Shown here: piece after piece, positions 8,374-17,463 of the stretch | How positions within the stretch are numbered: position 1 is the first letter of the stretch | How the letters are laid out: each line of letters starts with the position of its first letter | The notes under the pieces: generated by a model | The model's input: the letters and a program-made list of their open reading frames with translations, nothing else | What the model was told of the DNA's origin: nothing | Databases searched by the model: none | Translations under genes and position numbers: made by a program | Source of the DNA: Chryseobacterium sp. MA9 | GTDB lineage: Bacteria > Bacteroidota > Bacteroidia > Flavobacteriales > Weeksellaceae | DNA: 64,000 nucleotides | Direction of reading: 5' to 3' | NCBI RefSeq assembly: GCF_024399315.1 | Contig: NZ_CP075170.1 | Span: forward strand, 2,232,001-2,296,000

Positions 8374-11175
8374 ATGAAAAAAGGGCTTATAGCATTTTCT
8401 ATATTTATTACTCAGATCATTTCCGCACAGAATTATTCTCAATATGTCAATCCGTTTATAGGAACCGGTGGCCATGGCCATACTTTTCCCGGTGCTACCG
8501 TTCCGTTCGGGATGGTGCAGCTTTCTCCTGATACAAGAATAGACGGAAGCTGGGACGGATGCAGCGGTTATCATTATTCAGATTCTGTTATCTATGGTTT
8601 TTCTCATACCCATCTGAACGGGACCGGAGTTTCAGATTATGGAGACATTATGCTGATGCCCACAATGGGAAATCCAAGTCTGAACAGTAAAGATTATTCT
8701 TCAAAATTTTCGCATAAAAATGAAAAGGCAGCTGCCGGATATTATACTGTTAAATTAGATAAACATAATATTGGAGTACGCCTGACAACGACAAAAAGAG
8801 TCGGTTATCATGAATACACTTTTAACAATGCAGGTGATGCCAATATCATTTTAGACCTCAACCACAGAGATAAACTTCTGGAAGGAGAAGTAAAAATCAT
8901 TGATGATAAAACCATTGAAGTTTTCCGAAGAAGTGAGGCATGGGCTACCAATCAATACATCTACGCCAGAATTGAATTTTCAAAACCTATGAAAATTTCA
9001 AAAAAAGAAGTCAACGGAAAACAGGAAAAGAATCTTTTTACCGGAACAAAGCTTGCGCTGGCTTTTTCAACCAATGTTAAAAAAGGAGAAAAGATCAATG
9101 TAAAAGTTTCTATCTCTCCCACAGGATATGAAGGAGCAGGCAAAAATATGCTGGCAGAGGGACAGTCAAAGGATTTTGAGGCTGTAAGAAAACAGGCAAA
9201 AGCCAATTGGGACAAAGATCTTTCAAAAATTGAAGTGAAGTCTGATGATAAAAATAAACTAGCCGTTTTTTATACCGCTCTTTATCATGTTTTCACACAA
9301 CCGAACATCAATATGGATGTTGACGGAAAATACAGAGGCAGAGACAACAAGCTATATAATGCAAATGGCTTTGATTATTATACCGTATTCTCACTTTGGG
9401 ACACCTTCAGAGGGGCTCATCCGCTGATGACTTTAATTGACCGAAAAAGAACTGCAGATTTTATCAATACATTCATCAAACAATACGAACAGGGCGGAAA
9501 ACTTCCGGTATGGGAGCTGGCTTCCAATGAAACAGAATGTATGATTGGTTATCACTCCGTTTCTGTGATTGCAGATGCTATGACTAAAGGAATTCAGGGA
9601 TTTGATTATGAAAAGGCATTTCAGGCTGTAAAAAGTTCGGCAATGCAGGATATTTTCGGATTGAATGCTTATAAACAGAATAATTATATCAGTATAGATG
9701 ACGAGCATGAAAGTGTTTCCAAAACCGTGGAATATGCTTATGATGACTGGTGCATTGCTCAAATGGCAAAAATTTTAGGCAAAAAAGAAGACTATCAGTA
9801 TTTCATGAAACGTTCTCAAAACTGGAAAAATCTTTACAATCCTAAAACTGGATTTATGCAGCCAAGAAAGAATGGAAACTGGTATGAACCATTTGATCCG
9901 AGAGAAGTCAACAACAATTATACAGAAGGGAATTCATGGCATTATTCTTATTCTGTACAGCAGGATATTCCGGGCCTTATTGCTGCTCATGGCGGAAAAG
10001 AAAAATTTGAACAGTTCATTGATGCCATCTTTACCGCTCCGGATAAAACAACAGGAAGAGAGCAGGTAGACATCACAGGATTGATGGGACAATATGCTCA
10101 GGGCAATGAGCCAAGCCACCACATTGCTTACCTGTACAATTTTGTAGATAAGCCTGAAAAAACAGATGCCAAAATTAAATACATCCTCAATAATTTTTAT
10201 AAAAATACACCTGACGGGCTGATCGGAAATGAGGACTGCGGACAAATGAGTGCGTGGTATATTCTAAGTTCCATAGGAATTTATTCTGTAACCCCAGGAT
10301 TACCGGAATGGGAAACGACAACACCTTATTTTGATGAAATTAAAATTCACCTTGAAGACGGTACTACAAAAACAATTACCAAAAATACCAGTAGAGCAGA
10401 GCTTAAGAAACTTGGTTTCGAAAATGTGAAACCTGTTAAAGACTTTAAATATGCAGAACAGACAGCTTCACCTGTAATTTCGGCAGACAGAATCTTTGAT
10501 TTTTCCACCAAAGTTGAGATCACTCCATTGAATTCAAATGACAAGGTATATTATATGACCATGGATGAAAGCGACCACAACAAAAGAAAGACATTCTCTA
10601 CTTATAAAGGACCATTCTCCATCACCAAAACCACTCAGGTAATGGCTTATGCCGAAAGAAATGGAGAAAAAAGTTCTGTCACCACTGCCAATTTCAACAG
10701 AAGACCTAATTATTGGGATATTAATATTCTATCAAAAGTGACTCCACAGTACAGCGCTACAGGAAATCTTGCTCTTATTGACGGAATCAGAGGGGATGTC
10801 AACTGGAGAAAAGGAGAATGGCATGGATATCAGGGGCAAAATTTTGAAGCAATTATTGATCTTAAATCTCCTCAGAACGTTAAATCTTTATCTTCCACTT
10901 ACCTTCAGGACAGCAGAGCATGGATACTGATGCCTAAAAAAGTAGAATATTACGCTTCCATGAACGGAAAAGATTTTATCCTTCTGAAGACCGTTGACAA
11001 TGATATTGATCCTAAGGATGAGAAAGTACAGACCAAAGACTTTTCTACAGAAATTCTTCCTACTGAAGCCCGGTATGTCAAAGTAAAAGCTTACTACTTT
11101 GGAAAACTTCCGGAATGGCATCAGGGAGCTGGAGGTGATGCTTACATTTTTATTGATGAGATTGGTATAAAGTAA
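8374..11175 (+). CDS. GH92 family alpha-mannosidase
   Basis: A 933-residue secreted glycoside hydrolase. After a signal peptide (to about residue 18, ISAQ) comes the GH92 N-terminal beta-sandwich starting YVNPFIGTGGHGHTFPGA, then the (alpha/alpha)6 catalytic domain (about 260-690). Conserved motifs include EGNSWHYSY at 518, GNEPSHH near 577 and GNEDCGQMSAW at 618-628, which carry acidic and calcium-binding residues in the family. A chitobiase-C-like domain (about 705-785) and an F5/8 type C (discoidin-like) carbohydrate-binding region (about 795-933) follow. GH92 enzymes are calcium-dependent exo-alpha-mannosidases that trim mannose from N-glycans or mannans. No T9SS sorting domain is seen. 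It stands alone, without SusCD. Confidence 0.93.
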   Translation: MKKGLIAFSIFITQIISAQNYSQYVNPFIGTGGHGHTFPGATVPFGMVQLSPDTRIDGSWDGCSGYHYSDSVIYGFSHTHLNGTGVSDYGDIMLMPTMGNPSLNSKDYSSKFSHKNEKAAAGYYTVKLDKHNIGVRLTTTKRVGYHEYTFNNAGDANIILDLNHRDKLLEGEVKIIDDKTIEVFRRSEAWATNQYIYARIEFSKPMKISKKEVNGKQEKNLFTGTKLALAFSTNVKKGEKINVKVSISPTGYEGAGKNMLAEGQSKDFEAVRKQAKANWDKDLSKIEVKSDDKNKLAVFYTALYHVFTQPNINMDVDGKYRGRDNKLYNANGFDYYTVFSLWDTFRGAHPLMTLIDRKRTADFINTFIKQYEQGGKLPVWELASNETECMIGYHSVSVIADAMTKGIQGFDYEKAFQAVKSSAMQDIFGLNAYKQNNYISIDDEHESVSKTVEYAYDDWCIAQMAKILGKKEDYQYFMKRSQNWKNLYNPKTGFMQPRKNGNWYEPFDPREVNNNYTEGNSWHYSYSVQQDIPGLIAAHGGKEKFEQFIDAIFTAPDKTTGREQVDITGLMGQYAQGNEPSHHIAYLYNFVDKPEKTDAKIKYILNNFYKNTPDGLIGNEDCGQMSAWYILSSIGIYSVTPGLPEWETTTPYFDEIKIHLEDGTTKTITKNTSRAELKKLGFENVKPVKDFKYAEQTASPVISADRIFDFSTKVEITPLNSNDKVYYMTMDESDHNKRKTFSTYKGPFSITKTTQVMAYAERNGEKSSVTTANFNRRPNYWDINILSKVTPQYSATGNLALIDGIRGDVNWRKGEWHGYQGQNFEAIIDLKSPQNVKSLSSTYLQDSRAWILMPKKVEYYASMNGKDFILLKTVDNDIDPKDEKVQTKDFSTEILPTEARYVKVKAYYFGKLPEWHQGAGGDAYIFIDEIGIK

Positions 11176-11312
11176 GGAAGATGGAAGTTTCTATTTGACG
11201 AATTACTTCTTAAAGTCGCTTAGTAGAAGTTCAAACTTAAAAAAGTCAATAAAATAGACTTAGATTTATCTGTAGACTTTAAAAACTTCCTTCTTCCAGC
11301 ATCCAGCTTCCA
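11176..11312. repeat. Long imperfect inverted repeat with GGAAG-TGGAAG arms, copy 1
   Basis: The left arm GGAAGATGGAAGTTTCT lies directly after the GH92 stop. The right arm AACTTCCTTCTTCCAGCATC continues into CAGCTTCC. The same arms, with unrelated central sequence, bracket 32757-32864. No ORF is present. Confidence 0.55.
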
Positions 11313-11318
11313 ACTATA

Positions 11319-11355
11319 AAAAATCGGCCTTCGGAAATTCGAAGGCCGATTTTTT
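11319..11355. terminator. Strong bidirectional terminator
   Basis: A 15-base-pair stem (AAAAATCGGCCTTCG with its complement), six-base loop and T/A runs on both sides. It separates the convergent GH92 and PhyH genes. Confidence 0.9.
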
Positions 11356-11356
11356 A

Positions 11357-12079
11357 TCAATTCATTCTTTCAGACCATTGCAAAACTTCAGGAAGTTCCA
11401 TATCAGAAAATTCGATATGGATTACTCTTCTTTTCTTTCCGTTGGTTGTCCGGTTTGAACCGTGAAGAGTTAACGGTTTCATCATCATGATTCCGCCTTT
11501 TTCTACGTTGCAGATTTCTTCTGTTTCTATCGTCCAGTCGATAGTTTCCGGTCTGTAAATCCCTTTTGCATGAGATGTGGGAACTACTTTCAAAGCGCCG
11601 TTATTTTCATTGGTATCATCCAGATGGATTCTGATAGTATATATATTTTCCAAAATGTTTAGTGGAGGCTGTACCGCAAACTGATTCTTTTTAGTTGTCC
11701 ATGGACCAAAACCAGGCAGGTCCAGTTTTTTATCAACAGAAATAGTCAGATCCTGATGATAGGCAACATACCAGTTGGAGGCTTCAGGTTTATCAAAATA
11801 AATACTTTTAACCACAAAATATTTTTCCCCGAAAATTTCTTTCACCACTTTCCGAATGTTTTCATTAAAAACCAGGTCTTTGATTTCCGGGACTTCTTTT
11901 AAAAACTGTCTTATGGCGAAAAGGTCTTCAGACTTTCTGAAATTCTCTTTTGAGGTATCTATATGTTGCAGAACATGGTTTATTTCTTCAAGTTCTTTCT
12001 GTGAAAACACATTATTGATAACAGCAAAGCCATATTCAAGAATATGGCTTTTATTGTCTTTTAAGTTATTTAAACTCAT
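11357..12079 (-). CDS. Phytanoyl-CoA dioxygenase (PhyH) family protein
   Basis: A 240-residue Fe(II)/2-oxoglutarate oxygenase. The HxD iron ligands are in VAYHQDLT, and the distal His and Arg are in LTLHGSNRTTNGKKRR. The ATG at 12079 (MSLNNLKDN) lies 8 bases after the upstream symporter stop and is preferred. A longer frame from 12127 would overlap the symporter by 40 bases. The substrate is unknown; the family includes hydroxylases of small carboxylic acids and lipids. Tight spacing with the symporter suggests hydroxylation of an imported amino acid or dicarboxylate (inference). Confidence 0.85.
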   Translation of the reverse strand: MSLNNLKDNKSHILEYGFAVINNVFSQKELEEINHVLQHIDTSKENFRKSEDLFAIRQFLKEVPEIKDLVFNENIRKVVKEIFGEKYFVVKSIYFDKPEASNWYVAYHQDLTISVDKKLDLPGFGPWTTKKNQFAVQPPLNILENIYTIRIHLDDTNENNGALKVVPTSHAKGIYRPETIDWTIETEEICNVEKGGIMMMKPLTLHGSNRTTNGKKRRVIHIEFSDMELPEVLQWSERMN

Positions 12080-12087
12080 TGATATAT

Positions 12088-13338
12088 TTAAATTTTGTCT
12101 AATGGCTCTGTCAATTGTCCTTCCCATTTCGAAACCGCTGAAGTGGCCAATGTATTTCCTAATACGTTGGTCATACTTCTTCCCATATCACAGAAATGGT
12201 CAATTGGTAAGATCAAAGCAATTCCTTCCGGTGGAATGCCGAACATGGAACACGTTGCCACAATAATTACCAAAGAAGCTCTCGGAACCCCCGCAATTCC
12301 TTTTGAGGTAAGCATTAATACCAATAGCATTGTAATCTGCTGTCCAAGGCTCATTTCGATACCGTAGATCTGTGCAATAAAGATTGAAGCAAATGTCATA
12401 TACATCATACTTCCATCCAGGTTGAATGAATATCCTAAAGGTAAAATAAAGGATACTACTCTGCTGTTACACCCGAATTTTTCAAGCTCTTCCACCAATT
12501 TCGGGAACACTGCTTCTGAACTCGTTGTAGAGAAAGCGATCAGTAACGGCTCCTTAATTCTTTTTAACAGGTCAAAAAGACGGTTTCCTAAGATAAAATA
12601 TCCTACCAGTAAAAGTACCAGCCAAAGAACTCCTATAGCAAAGAAAAAGTCTCTCAGATAAATAGCATATACTTTAAAGATTTCAAAACCATTGGTTGCC
12701 ACTACTGCTGCAATAGCTCCCAATACTCCCAGCGGGGCAAACCACATGATATACCCTACCATTTTAAGAATCGCATGAGCAATGATATCAAAAAGCTTCA
12801 CTACAGGCTTAGAATATTCTTCTCCTAAATTCGCAAGTGCAACTCCAAACATCACAGCAAATATCACGATCTGCAATACTTCATTGGTAGCAAAGGCCTC
12901 AAATAAACTTTTAGGAATCATATGCTTGACAAAGTCTTCCATGGAAAAACTTTTACTGCTTTTAAGAAGTTCATCAGCAGAAGATACGTCCTGAATCGGT
13001 AGTTTTGTGACATGTCCCGGCTCCAGCCAGTTAACGAGAATCAACCCGATGAAAAGGGAAATCAGAGAAGCGGAAATAAACCAAAGCATTGCTTTTGTTC
13101 CTACTCTTCCAATCATTTTGATATCACTCATTTTGGCAATCCCCACTACTAATGTCGTAAAAACCAATGGAGCAATAATCATCTGTACCAATCTGATAAA
13201 AACTGTTCCCAACAGTTTTATGTTCTTGGAAAAAGGTTCTGCATTCTCAGGATATTTCACGTGTACAATACCTCCAATTCCAACTCCCACAAGAAGGGCA
13301 ATGATAATTGCTATAAAAAGTTTATTCTGTCCTTTCAT
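12088..13338 (-). CDS. Dicarboxylate/amino acid:cation symporter (DAACS family)
   Basis: A 416-residue integral membrane protein of the GltP/GltT/DctA family, which imports glutamate, aspartate or C4-dicarboxylates with Na+ or H+. Visible landmarks are the re-entrant-loop serine motif TTSSEAVFPK (about residue 270), the NLDGSMMYM segment of TM7, and many hydrophobic helices from residue 6 onward. Specificity cannot be decided. It is the first gene of a two-gene leftward operon with the PhyH dioxygenase. Confidence 0.92.
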   Translation of the reverse strand: MKGQNKLFIAIIIALLVGVGIGGIVHVKYPENAEPFSKNIKLLGTVFIRLVQMIIAPLVFTTLVVGIAKMSDIKMIGRVGTKAMLWFISASLISLFIGLILVNWLEPGHVTKLPIQDVSSADELLKSSKSFSMEDFVKHMIPKSLFEAFATNEVLQIVIFAVMFGVALANLGEEYSKPVVKLFDIIAHAILKMVGYIMWFAPLGVLGAIAAVVATNGFEIFKVYAIYLRDFFFAIGVLWLVLLLVGYFILGNRLFDLLKRIKEPLLIAFSTTSSEAVFPKLVEELEKFGCNSRVVSFILPLGYSFNLDGSMMYMTFASIFIAQIYGIEMSLGQQITMLLVLMLTSKGIAGVPRASLVIIVATCSMFGIPPEGIALILPIDHFCDMGRSMTNVLGNTLATSAVSKWEGQLTEPLDKI

Positions 13339-13499
13339 ATATATAGTTCAATTTGCGCAAATATAATGGTTTTTCAATTGGCAGAAGATTTTCTTCAATG
13401 AGGATTAATTTTACATTAAGTTTTAATACCTAAAAATTAAAAGCCTGGTTTAGAAAATATTCTAAAAAAATTAAGAAACATTTATTGAATTTTTATTCT

Positions 13500-13527
13500 T
13501 TTGGTACAAATTTTATTATTACATTTG
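13500..13527 (+). promoter_or_regulatory. Predicted flavobacterial promoter for the BON genes
   Basis: TTTG at 13500-13503, 16 bases, then a perfect TAnnTTTG box (TACATTTG, 13520-13527). This leaves a 30-base stretch to the ATG at 13558. Confidence 0.5.
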
Positions 13528-13557
13528 ATTGTATAACAACATTAATAAATATACAAT

Positions 13558-14046
13558 ATGAAAAAAACTATTGCAATGGCTGCATTAGCTGTAGCTGTAT
13601 CTTTCGGTGCTATTTCTTGTAAAAAGAAAGTTTCTGATGCCGACCTTCAGACTCAGGCTACAACGGTAGTAACTTCTAATCCCAATGCTTCTGTTGAAGT
13701 AAAAGAAGGTGTAGCTCACTTAAGCGGTACTTTCGCAGATCAGCAGTCTAAAGACGCGATGATTGCAAAATTAAAAGCGATCAACGGAGTAAAAGACGTA
13801 ATGGATATGTCTACTGTAGCAGCTGCTCCCGCACCAGCACCTGTTGAAACTGCTTCTGCTGTAGATCCTGCTGTTCAGAAAAAAGTTCAGGATGCGGTGA
13901 AGGATTTCCCTTCTGTAAAAGTAGAAGTTGTAAACGGACAGCTTACTCTTACAGGAAATGTTTCCGGCCTGCAGGCTAGAAAAATCAAAGAATCTGTAGA
14001 TGCTTTGAAAATCGGAAAGTATAACAACAACCTAATCGTAAAATAA
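13558..14046 (+). CDS. BON-domain lipoprotein (two BON repeats)
   Basis: 162 residues. A lipoprotein signal ends in the lipobox GAISC (Cys21) followed by KKK. Two BON domains follow (about 28-85 and 105-160; motifs VEVKEGVAHLSGTF and VEVVNGQLTLTGNV), separated by an Ala-Pro linker. BON domains bind membranes or partner proteins and occur in envelope-stress proteins such as OsmY. The gene for a second BON protein follows after 6 bases, so the two are co-transcribed and may work together in the envelope. Confidence 0.85.
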   Translation: MKKTIAMAALAVAVSFGAISCKKKVSDADLQTQATTVVTSNPNASVEVKEGVAHLSGTFADQQSKDAMIAKLKAINGVKDVMDMSTVAAAPAPAPVETASAVDPAVQKKVQDAVKDFPSVKVEVVNGQLTLTGNVSGLQARKIKESVDALKIGKYNNNLIVK

Positions 14047-14052
14047 TTTAAG

Positions 14053-14472
14053 ATGAGCGAATTACAAGATAAATATTCAAGCGTAGTTTCAGCGGCACAG
14101 TCTGCGGGGATCTCAAATCTTCAGGTTCAGGAGCAGGACGGAATTCTTTATGTTTCCGGAAATGCTTCCAATACTGCGGCTAAAGATGCTGTATGGAATG
14201 CTTTAGGAGCTATTGATTCTACTTATTCTGCTTCAGATATCAACATTGATGTACAGGTTGCAGGTCTTACTTCAGGAGCTTCTTTAACAGTAGCAACGGA
14301 AGATTCTAACCTGAATATCAGACAGGAACCTTCTACTGAAGCAGCTGTAGTAGGTAAAGCGGCTAAAGGTTCTTCTGTTACTCTAATTGAACAAACTTCT
14401 GATGACTGGTGGAAAGTGAAAACTGATGACGGTCAGGAAGGATATGCTTATTCAAGATATTTAAGAGCATAA
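14053..14472 (+). CDS. BON plus bacterial SH3 domain protein
   Basis: 139 residues with an N-terminal BON-like domain (about 5-75, GILYVSGNASN) and a C-terminal SH3_3 domain (about 80-139, LNIRQEPSTEAAVVGKA ending GYAYSRYLRA). SH3_3 domains usually bind cell-wall material, yet there is no signal peptide and no in-frame upstream start, since the gene follows the BON lipoprotein stop by 6 bases. Location is therefore uncertain. It may be exported by an unusual route or act in the cytoplasm. Ends before a terminator at 14514. Confidence 0.82.
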   Translation: MSELQDKYSSVVSAAQSAGISNLQVQEQDGILYVSGNASNTAAKDAVWNALGAIDSTYSASDINIDVQVAGLTSGASLTVATEDSNLNIRQEPSTEAAVVGKAAKGSSVTLIEQTSDDWWKVKTDDGQEGYAYSRYLRA

Positions 14473-14513
14473 TTTTTATTAAAAAATAATAAATTTTCAC
14501 AAAAAAAGCATAG

Positions 14514-14539
14514 AAACATCCCAACTTTGGGATGTTTTT
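14514..14539 (+). terminator. Rho-independent terminator of the BON operon
   Basis: AAACATCCCA / TGGGATGTTT stem with a T-run. It overlaps the alternative TTG start of the next gene, which makes that start untenable. Confidence 0.85.
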
Positions 14540-14568
14540 ATATTTTTACCGCTCTGAAAAAAAAACTA

Positions 14569-17334
14569 ATGAAGAAAACTCTGTTGCTATTGGCTTTGAT
14601 GTTCACAGCCCTTATTCTGCACGCTCAAAAACTACACATTGACGGAAAAATATCTGATTCTGAAAAGAAAGCGATAGAAAATGCCACCGTTTATCTTTTG
14701 AAAGAAAAAGATTCATCCATTATCAATTACACAGCCACCAATAAAGAAGGAAAATTTTCTCTGAAGATTGACGATGTAAAAGAACCTTCCATTCTTAAAA
14801 TTGACGCTGATAAATTATCTTCCTATTCAAAAAAATTTGATAAAATAGATCAGGTATTATCCTTAGGAGATATCCAGCTTGAAAAACCAAGTATTGTCAA
14901 CAACATTGATGAGGTAAAAATCACGGCATCACCGGTAAAGATTAAAAAAGATACCATTGAGTTCAGTGCAGCAGCGATTAAAGTAAGACCTGACAGTAAA
15001 ATAGAGGAACTTCTGAAGCAGATTCCCGGTGTAGAGATCAGCAATGATGGAAAAATTACAGTGAACGGGAAGGAAGTGGATCAGATCATGATCAACGGGA
15101 AACCTTTCTTCGATAAAGACGGCAAAATTGCCCTTCAAAACTTACCCGCAGATATTATCAAGAATATTCAGTTTACAACAACCAAGACAAAGGAAGAAGA
15201 ACTTAGCGGGACAACAGCCAAATCTCAGAATACCACCATCAACTTTAATATTGATGAAAAGAAAAATAAAGGTTTACTGACAAGACTTACGGTAGGTTAT
15301 GGTTCAGACAAGCGGTATGAGGCAAGCGGACTGGCCAGTTATTTTAAAGGCGATACCAAAGTAAGTATCCTTGCTTCTTCCAATAATATCAATTCACAGG
15401 GATTTTCCAGGGATGAGGTTTTTGACAGTATGGGGAACGGCCGGAATGCCTGGATGATGCAGGGCGGATCTGTCTCAACAGTAGGAAATGTGACGTATTA
15501 CAACCAGGGAGGCGGTACAAGAGGAATTCAGCGGTCTACAACCATTGGATTGAATTACAGTGATAAAATGGGGAAAAATGCTGATCTGGATTCTTTCAGT
15601 CTGATGCATTCGGATTCTAACACGGAGACAAGATCCAAGGTTTCAAGATCTACCCTTTTACCCAATTATACGCTTCAGACCAATTCTGAAAGTAATGGAG
15701 AAAATGAATCTAAACAGTACAGTTTTGATACTTCAGTCAAAATCAAGCTGGATTCTATGACAAGTGTTTATCTTTCCCCGAGATTCACTAAAAACAGCAG
15801 TTTTAGTTTCAATAATTTACAATCATCTACTTTAAAGAATGGCAGTCTTCTGAATGAAAGTAAATCCTATTCAAGTAATGATTCTGAAAGCAATTCATTT
15901 AATCCTTACATCTATTTTTCAAGAAAATTCAAGAAAAAAGGGCGTGTGCTTTCAGCCAATATGAACAGTTCAATTTCTGAATCTAAAAGAGATAATCTAA
16001 GCCAATCCCAGAATACGTTTTATGATGAAAACGGGATAATAAAAGACAATCGTGATCAATTAGCTAAAAATAAAAATCAGAACAGCTCATTCAATTTCAG
16101 CGCAGGATATTCAGAACCCATTTCCGATTCGTCCAGTGTAAATTTTAAAATAAAATATGAAGCGAGATCAGCGAGGGATGTAAGGAATGTAAACGATTTT
16201 GATAATGCTACCGGAGATTATACTAAATTCAACCAACTTTTATCAAATAATATGAAGCAAAGAATCAATCAGATTTCTCCTGAATTGAGCTATCAGATTA
16301 ATAAAAATAAACTCAACTTCTGGGCTTCAGTGAATCTTGATATTTCTGATATGAAAGTAAACTCTATCTATAACGGGCAGCAATATGATCTGCAGAAAAA
16401 TTTCGTATTGCCTGAATATAATCTCAACCTTTACTATCAGCTTGGAGAAGGTAAAATCTTAAGTATCTATAATTACTCTAACTTCAACATTCCGACTGCA
16501 GAACAGCTGACTCCTTATAAAGATGAATCCAATCCTTTGATTACCTATCAAGGAAACCCCAATTTGAAAAATACCTGGGTCAACAATCTTTATCTGTATT
16601 TCAATAATTATAATAAAGTAAAAAACCTCAGTTACTATTTCAATATTGGTTTTACTTACAGAAATAATGACATCATCAATTTTTCTACTTATGATAACGC
16701 AGGAAAACAGGTGGTGACTTATAACAACGTAAGCGGAAATAAAAGCATTAACGCCGGCGGGGGCTTCAGTAAAAACCTGAAATGGAAAAATGACAAACTG
16801 ACCATTAACCCAACATTCAACATGAATTATAATTACAATAATGGTTTTGTTGACGGACAATCTTTTACCAGCAGCTCATACAATCTTAATCCTGGCCTTA
16901 ATCTTGTGTATGAGATCAAAGATAAAATGACCATAAAACCTTCTTACCGACTTGGATACAGCTTCTCAAATTATACTAATTATAATTTAAAAAGTATAAA
17001 TACAGCCAACCAGTCATTGAAACTTGAACTGACCAATTATATGCTGAAGGGAAGATTCGTTTTTGGAAATGATTTTGAATACAATACCAATTCCAATATT
17101 GCTCCAGGCTTTAAAAAGGATTTCTACTTCTGGAATACCAGCCTTGGATACTCATTCTATAAAAAACAGTTTACAGCAAAAGTGAAGATCTATGATGTAT
17201 TAAATCAAAATCAAAGCGTGAGAAGAACCATCACAGATTCTTATTTTGAAGACCGTGAAGACCTGATTCTGAAACGATACATTATGTTCTCTATCAGCAT
17301 GAAACTGAATAAGTTTGCAGGTAAAAAAATGTAA
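14569..17334 (+). CDS. Outer-membrane beta-barrel family protein (TonB-receptor-like)
   Basis: A 921-residue outer-membrane protein. The ATG at 14569 begins a clean signal peptide (KKTLLLLALMFTALILHAQ); an upstream TTG at 14527 lies in the preceding terminator and is rejected. Next come a carboxypeptidase-regulatory-like beta domain (about 22-100), a plug-like segment (KIEELLKQIPGVEI, GKEVDQIMINGKPFF) and a long beta-barrel (about 230-921) of the OMP_b-brl_3 type. No TonB box is obvious and the substrate is unknown. It is monocistronic. A role in uptake or surface assembly is inferred from the fold only. Confidence 0.85.
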   Translation: MKKTLLLLALMFTALILHAQKLHIDGKISDSEKKAIENATVYLLKEKDSSIINYTATNKEGKFSLKIDDVKEPSILKIDADKLSSYSKKFDKIDQVLSLGDIQLEKPSIVNNIDEVKITASPVKIKKDTIEFSAAAIKVRPDSKIEELLKQIPGVEISNDGKITVNGKEVDQIMINGKPFFDKDGKIALQNLPADIIKNIQFTTTKTKEEELSGTTAKSQNTTINFNIDEKKNKGLLTRLTVGYGSDKRYEASGLASYFKGDTKVSILASSNNINSQGFSRDEVFDSMGNGRNAWMMQGGSVSTVGNVTYYNQGGGTRGIQRSTTIGLNYSDKMGKNADLDSFSLMHSDSNTETRSKVSRSTLLPNYTLQTNSESNGENESKQYSFDTSVKIKLDSMTSVYLSPRFTKNSSFSFNNLQSSTLKNGSLLNESKSYSSNDSESNSFNPYIYFSRKFKKKGRVLSANMNSSISESKRDNLSQSQNTFYDENGIIKDNRDQLAKNKNQNSSFNFSAGYSEPISDSSSVNFKIKYEARSARDVRNVNDFDNATGDYTKFNQLLSNNMKQRINQISPELSYQINKNKLNFWASVNLDISDMKVNSIYNGQQYDLQKNFVLPEYNLNLYYQLGEGKILSIYNYSNFNIPTAEQLTPYKDESNPLITYQGNPNLKNTWVNNLYLYFNNYNKVKNLSYYFNIGFTYRNNDIINFSTYDNAGKQVVTYNNVSGNKSINAGGGFSKNLKWKNDKLTINPTFNMNYNYNNGFVDGQSFTSSSYNLNPGLNLVYEIKDKMTIKPSYRLGYSFSNYTNYNLKSINTANQSLKLELTNYMLKGRFVFGNDFEYNTNSNIAPGFKKDFYFWNTSLGYSFYKKQFTAKVKIYDVLNQNQSVRRTITDSYFEDREDLILKRYIMFSISMKLNKFAGKKM

Positions 17335-17372
17335 TAACACTACACCATACTTTTATATATATATTTTTGATA

Positions 17373-17399
17373 ATGGCCGGATCTTTCCGGCTATTTTTA
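17373..17399 (+). terminator. Rho-independent terminator
   Basis: ATGGCCGG / CCGGCTAT stem (one G-T) followed by TTTTTAT. Confidence 0.75.
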
Positions 17400-17463
17400 T
17401 GAATACAACCAAGATGTATCAATAAACCTGTTTTTATTTTTAAATTAGCGGTAAATTTTTTTT

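Noticed and set aside
12080..12127. Longer N-terminus for the PhyH dioxygenase
   Set aside because: It overlaps the symporter coding region by 40 bases; the ATG at 12079 sits 8 bases after the symporter stop.
14527..14568. Upstream TTG start extending the outer-membrane barrel protein
   Set aside because: It falls inside the preceding terminator hairpin and would bury the signal peptide.
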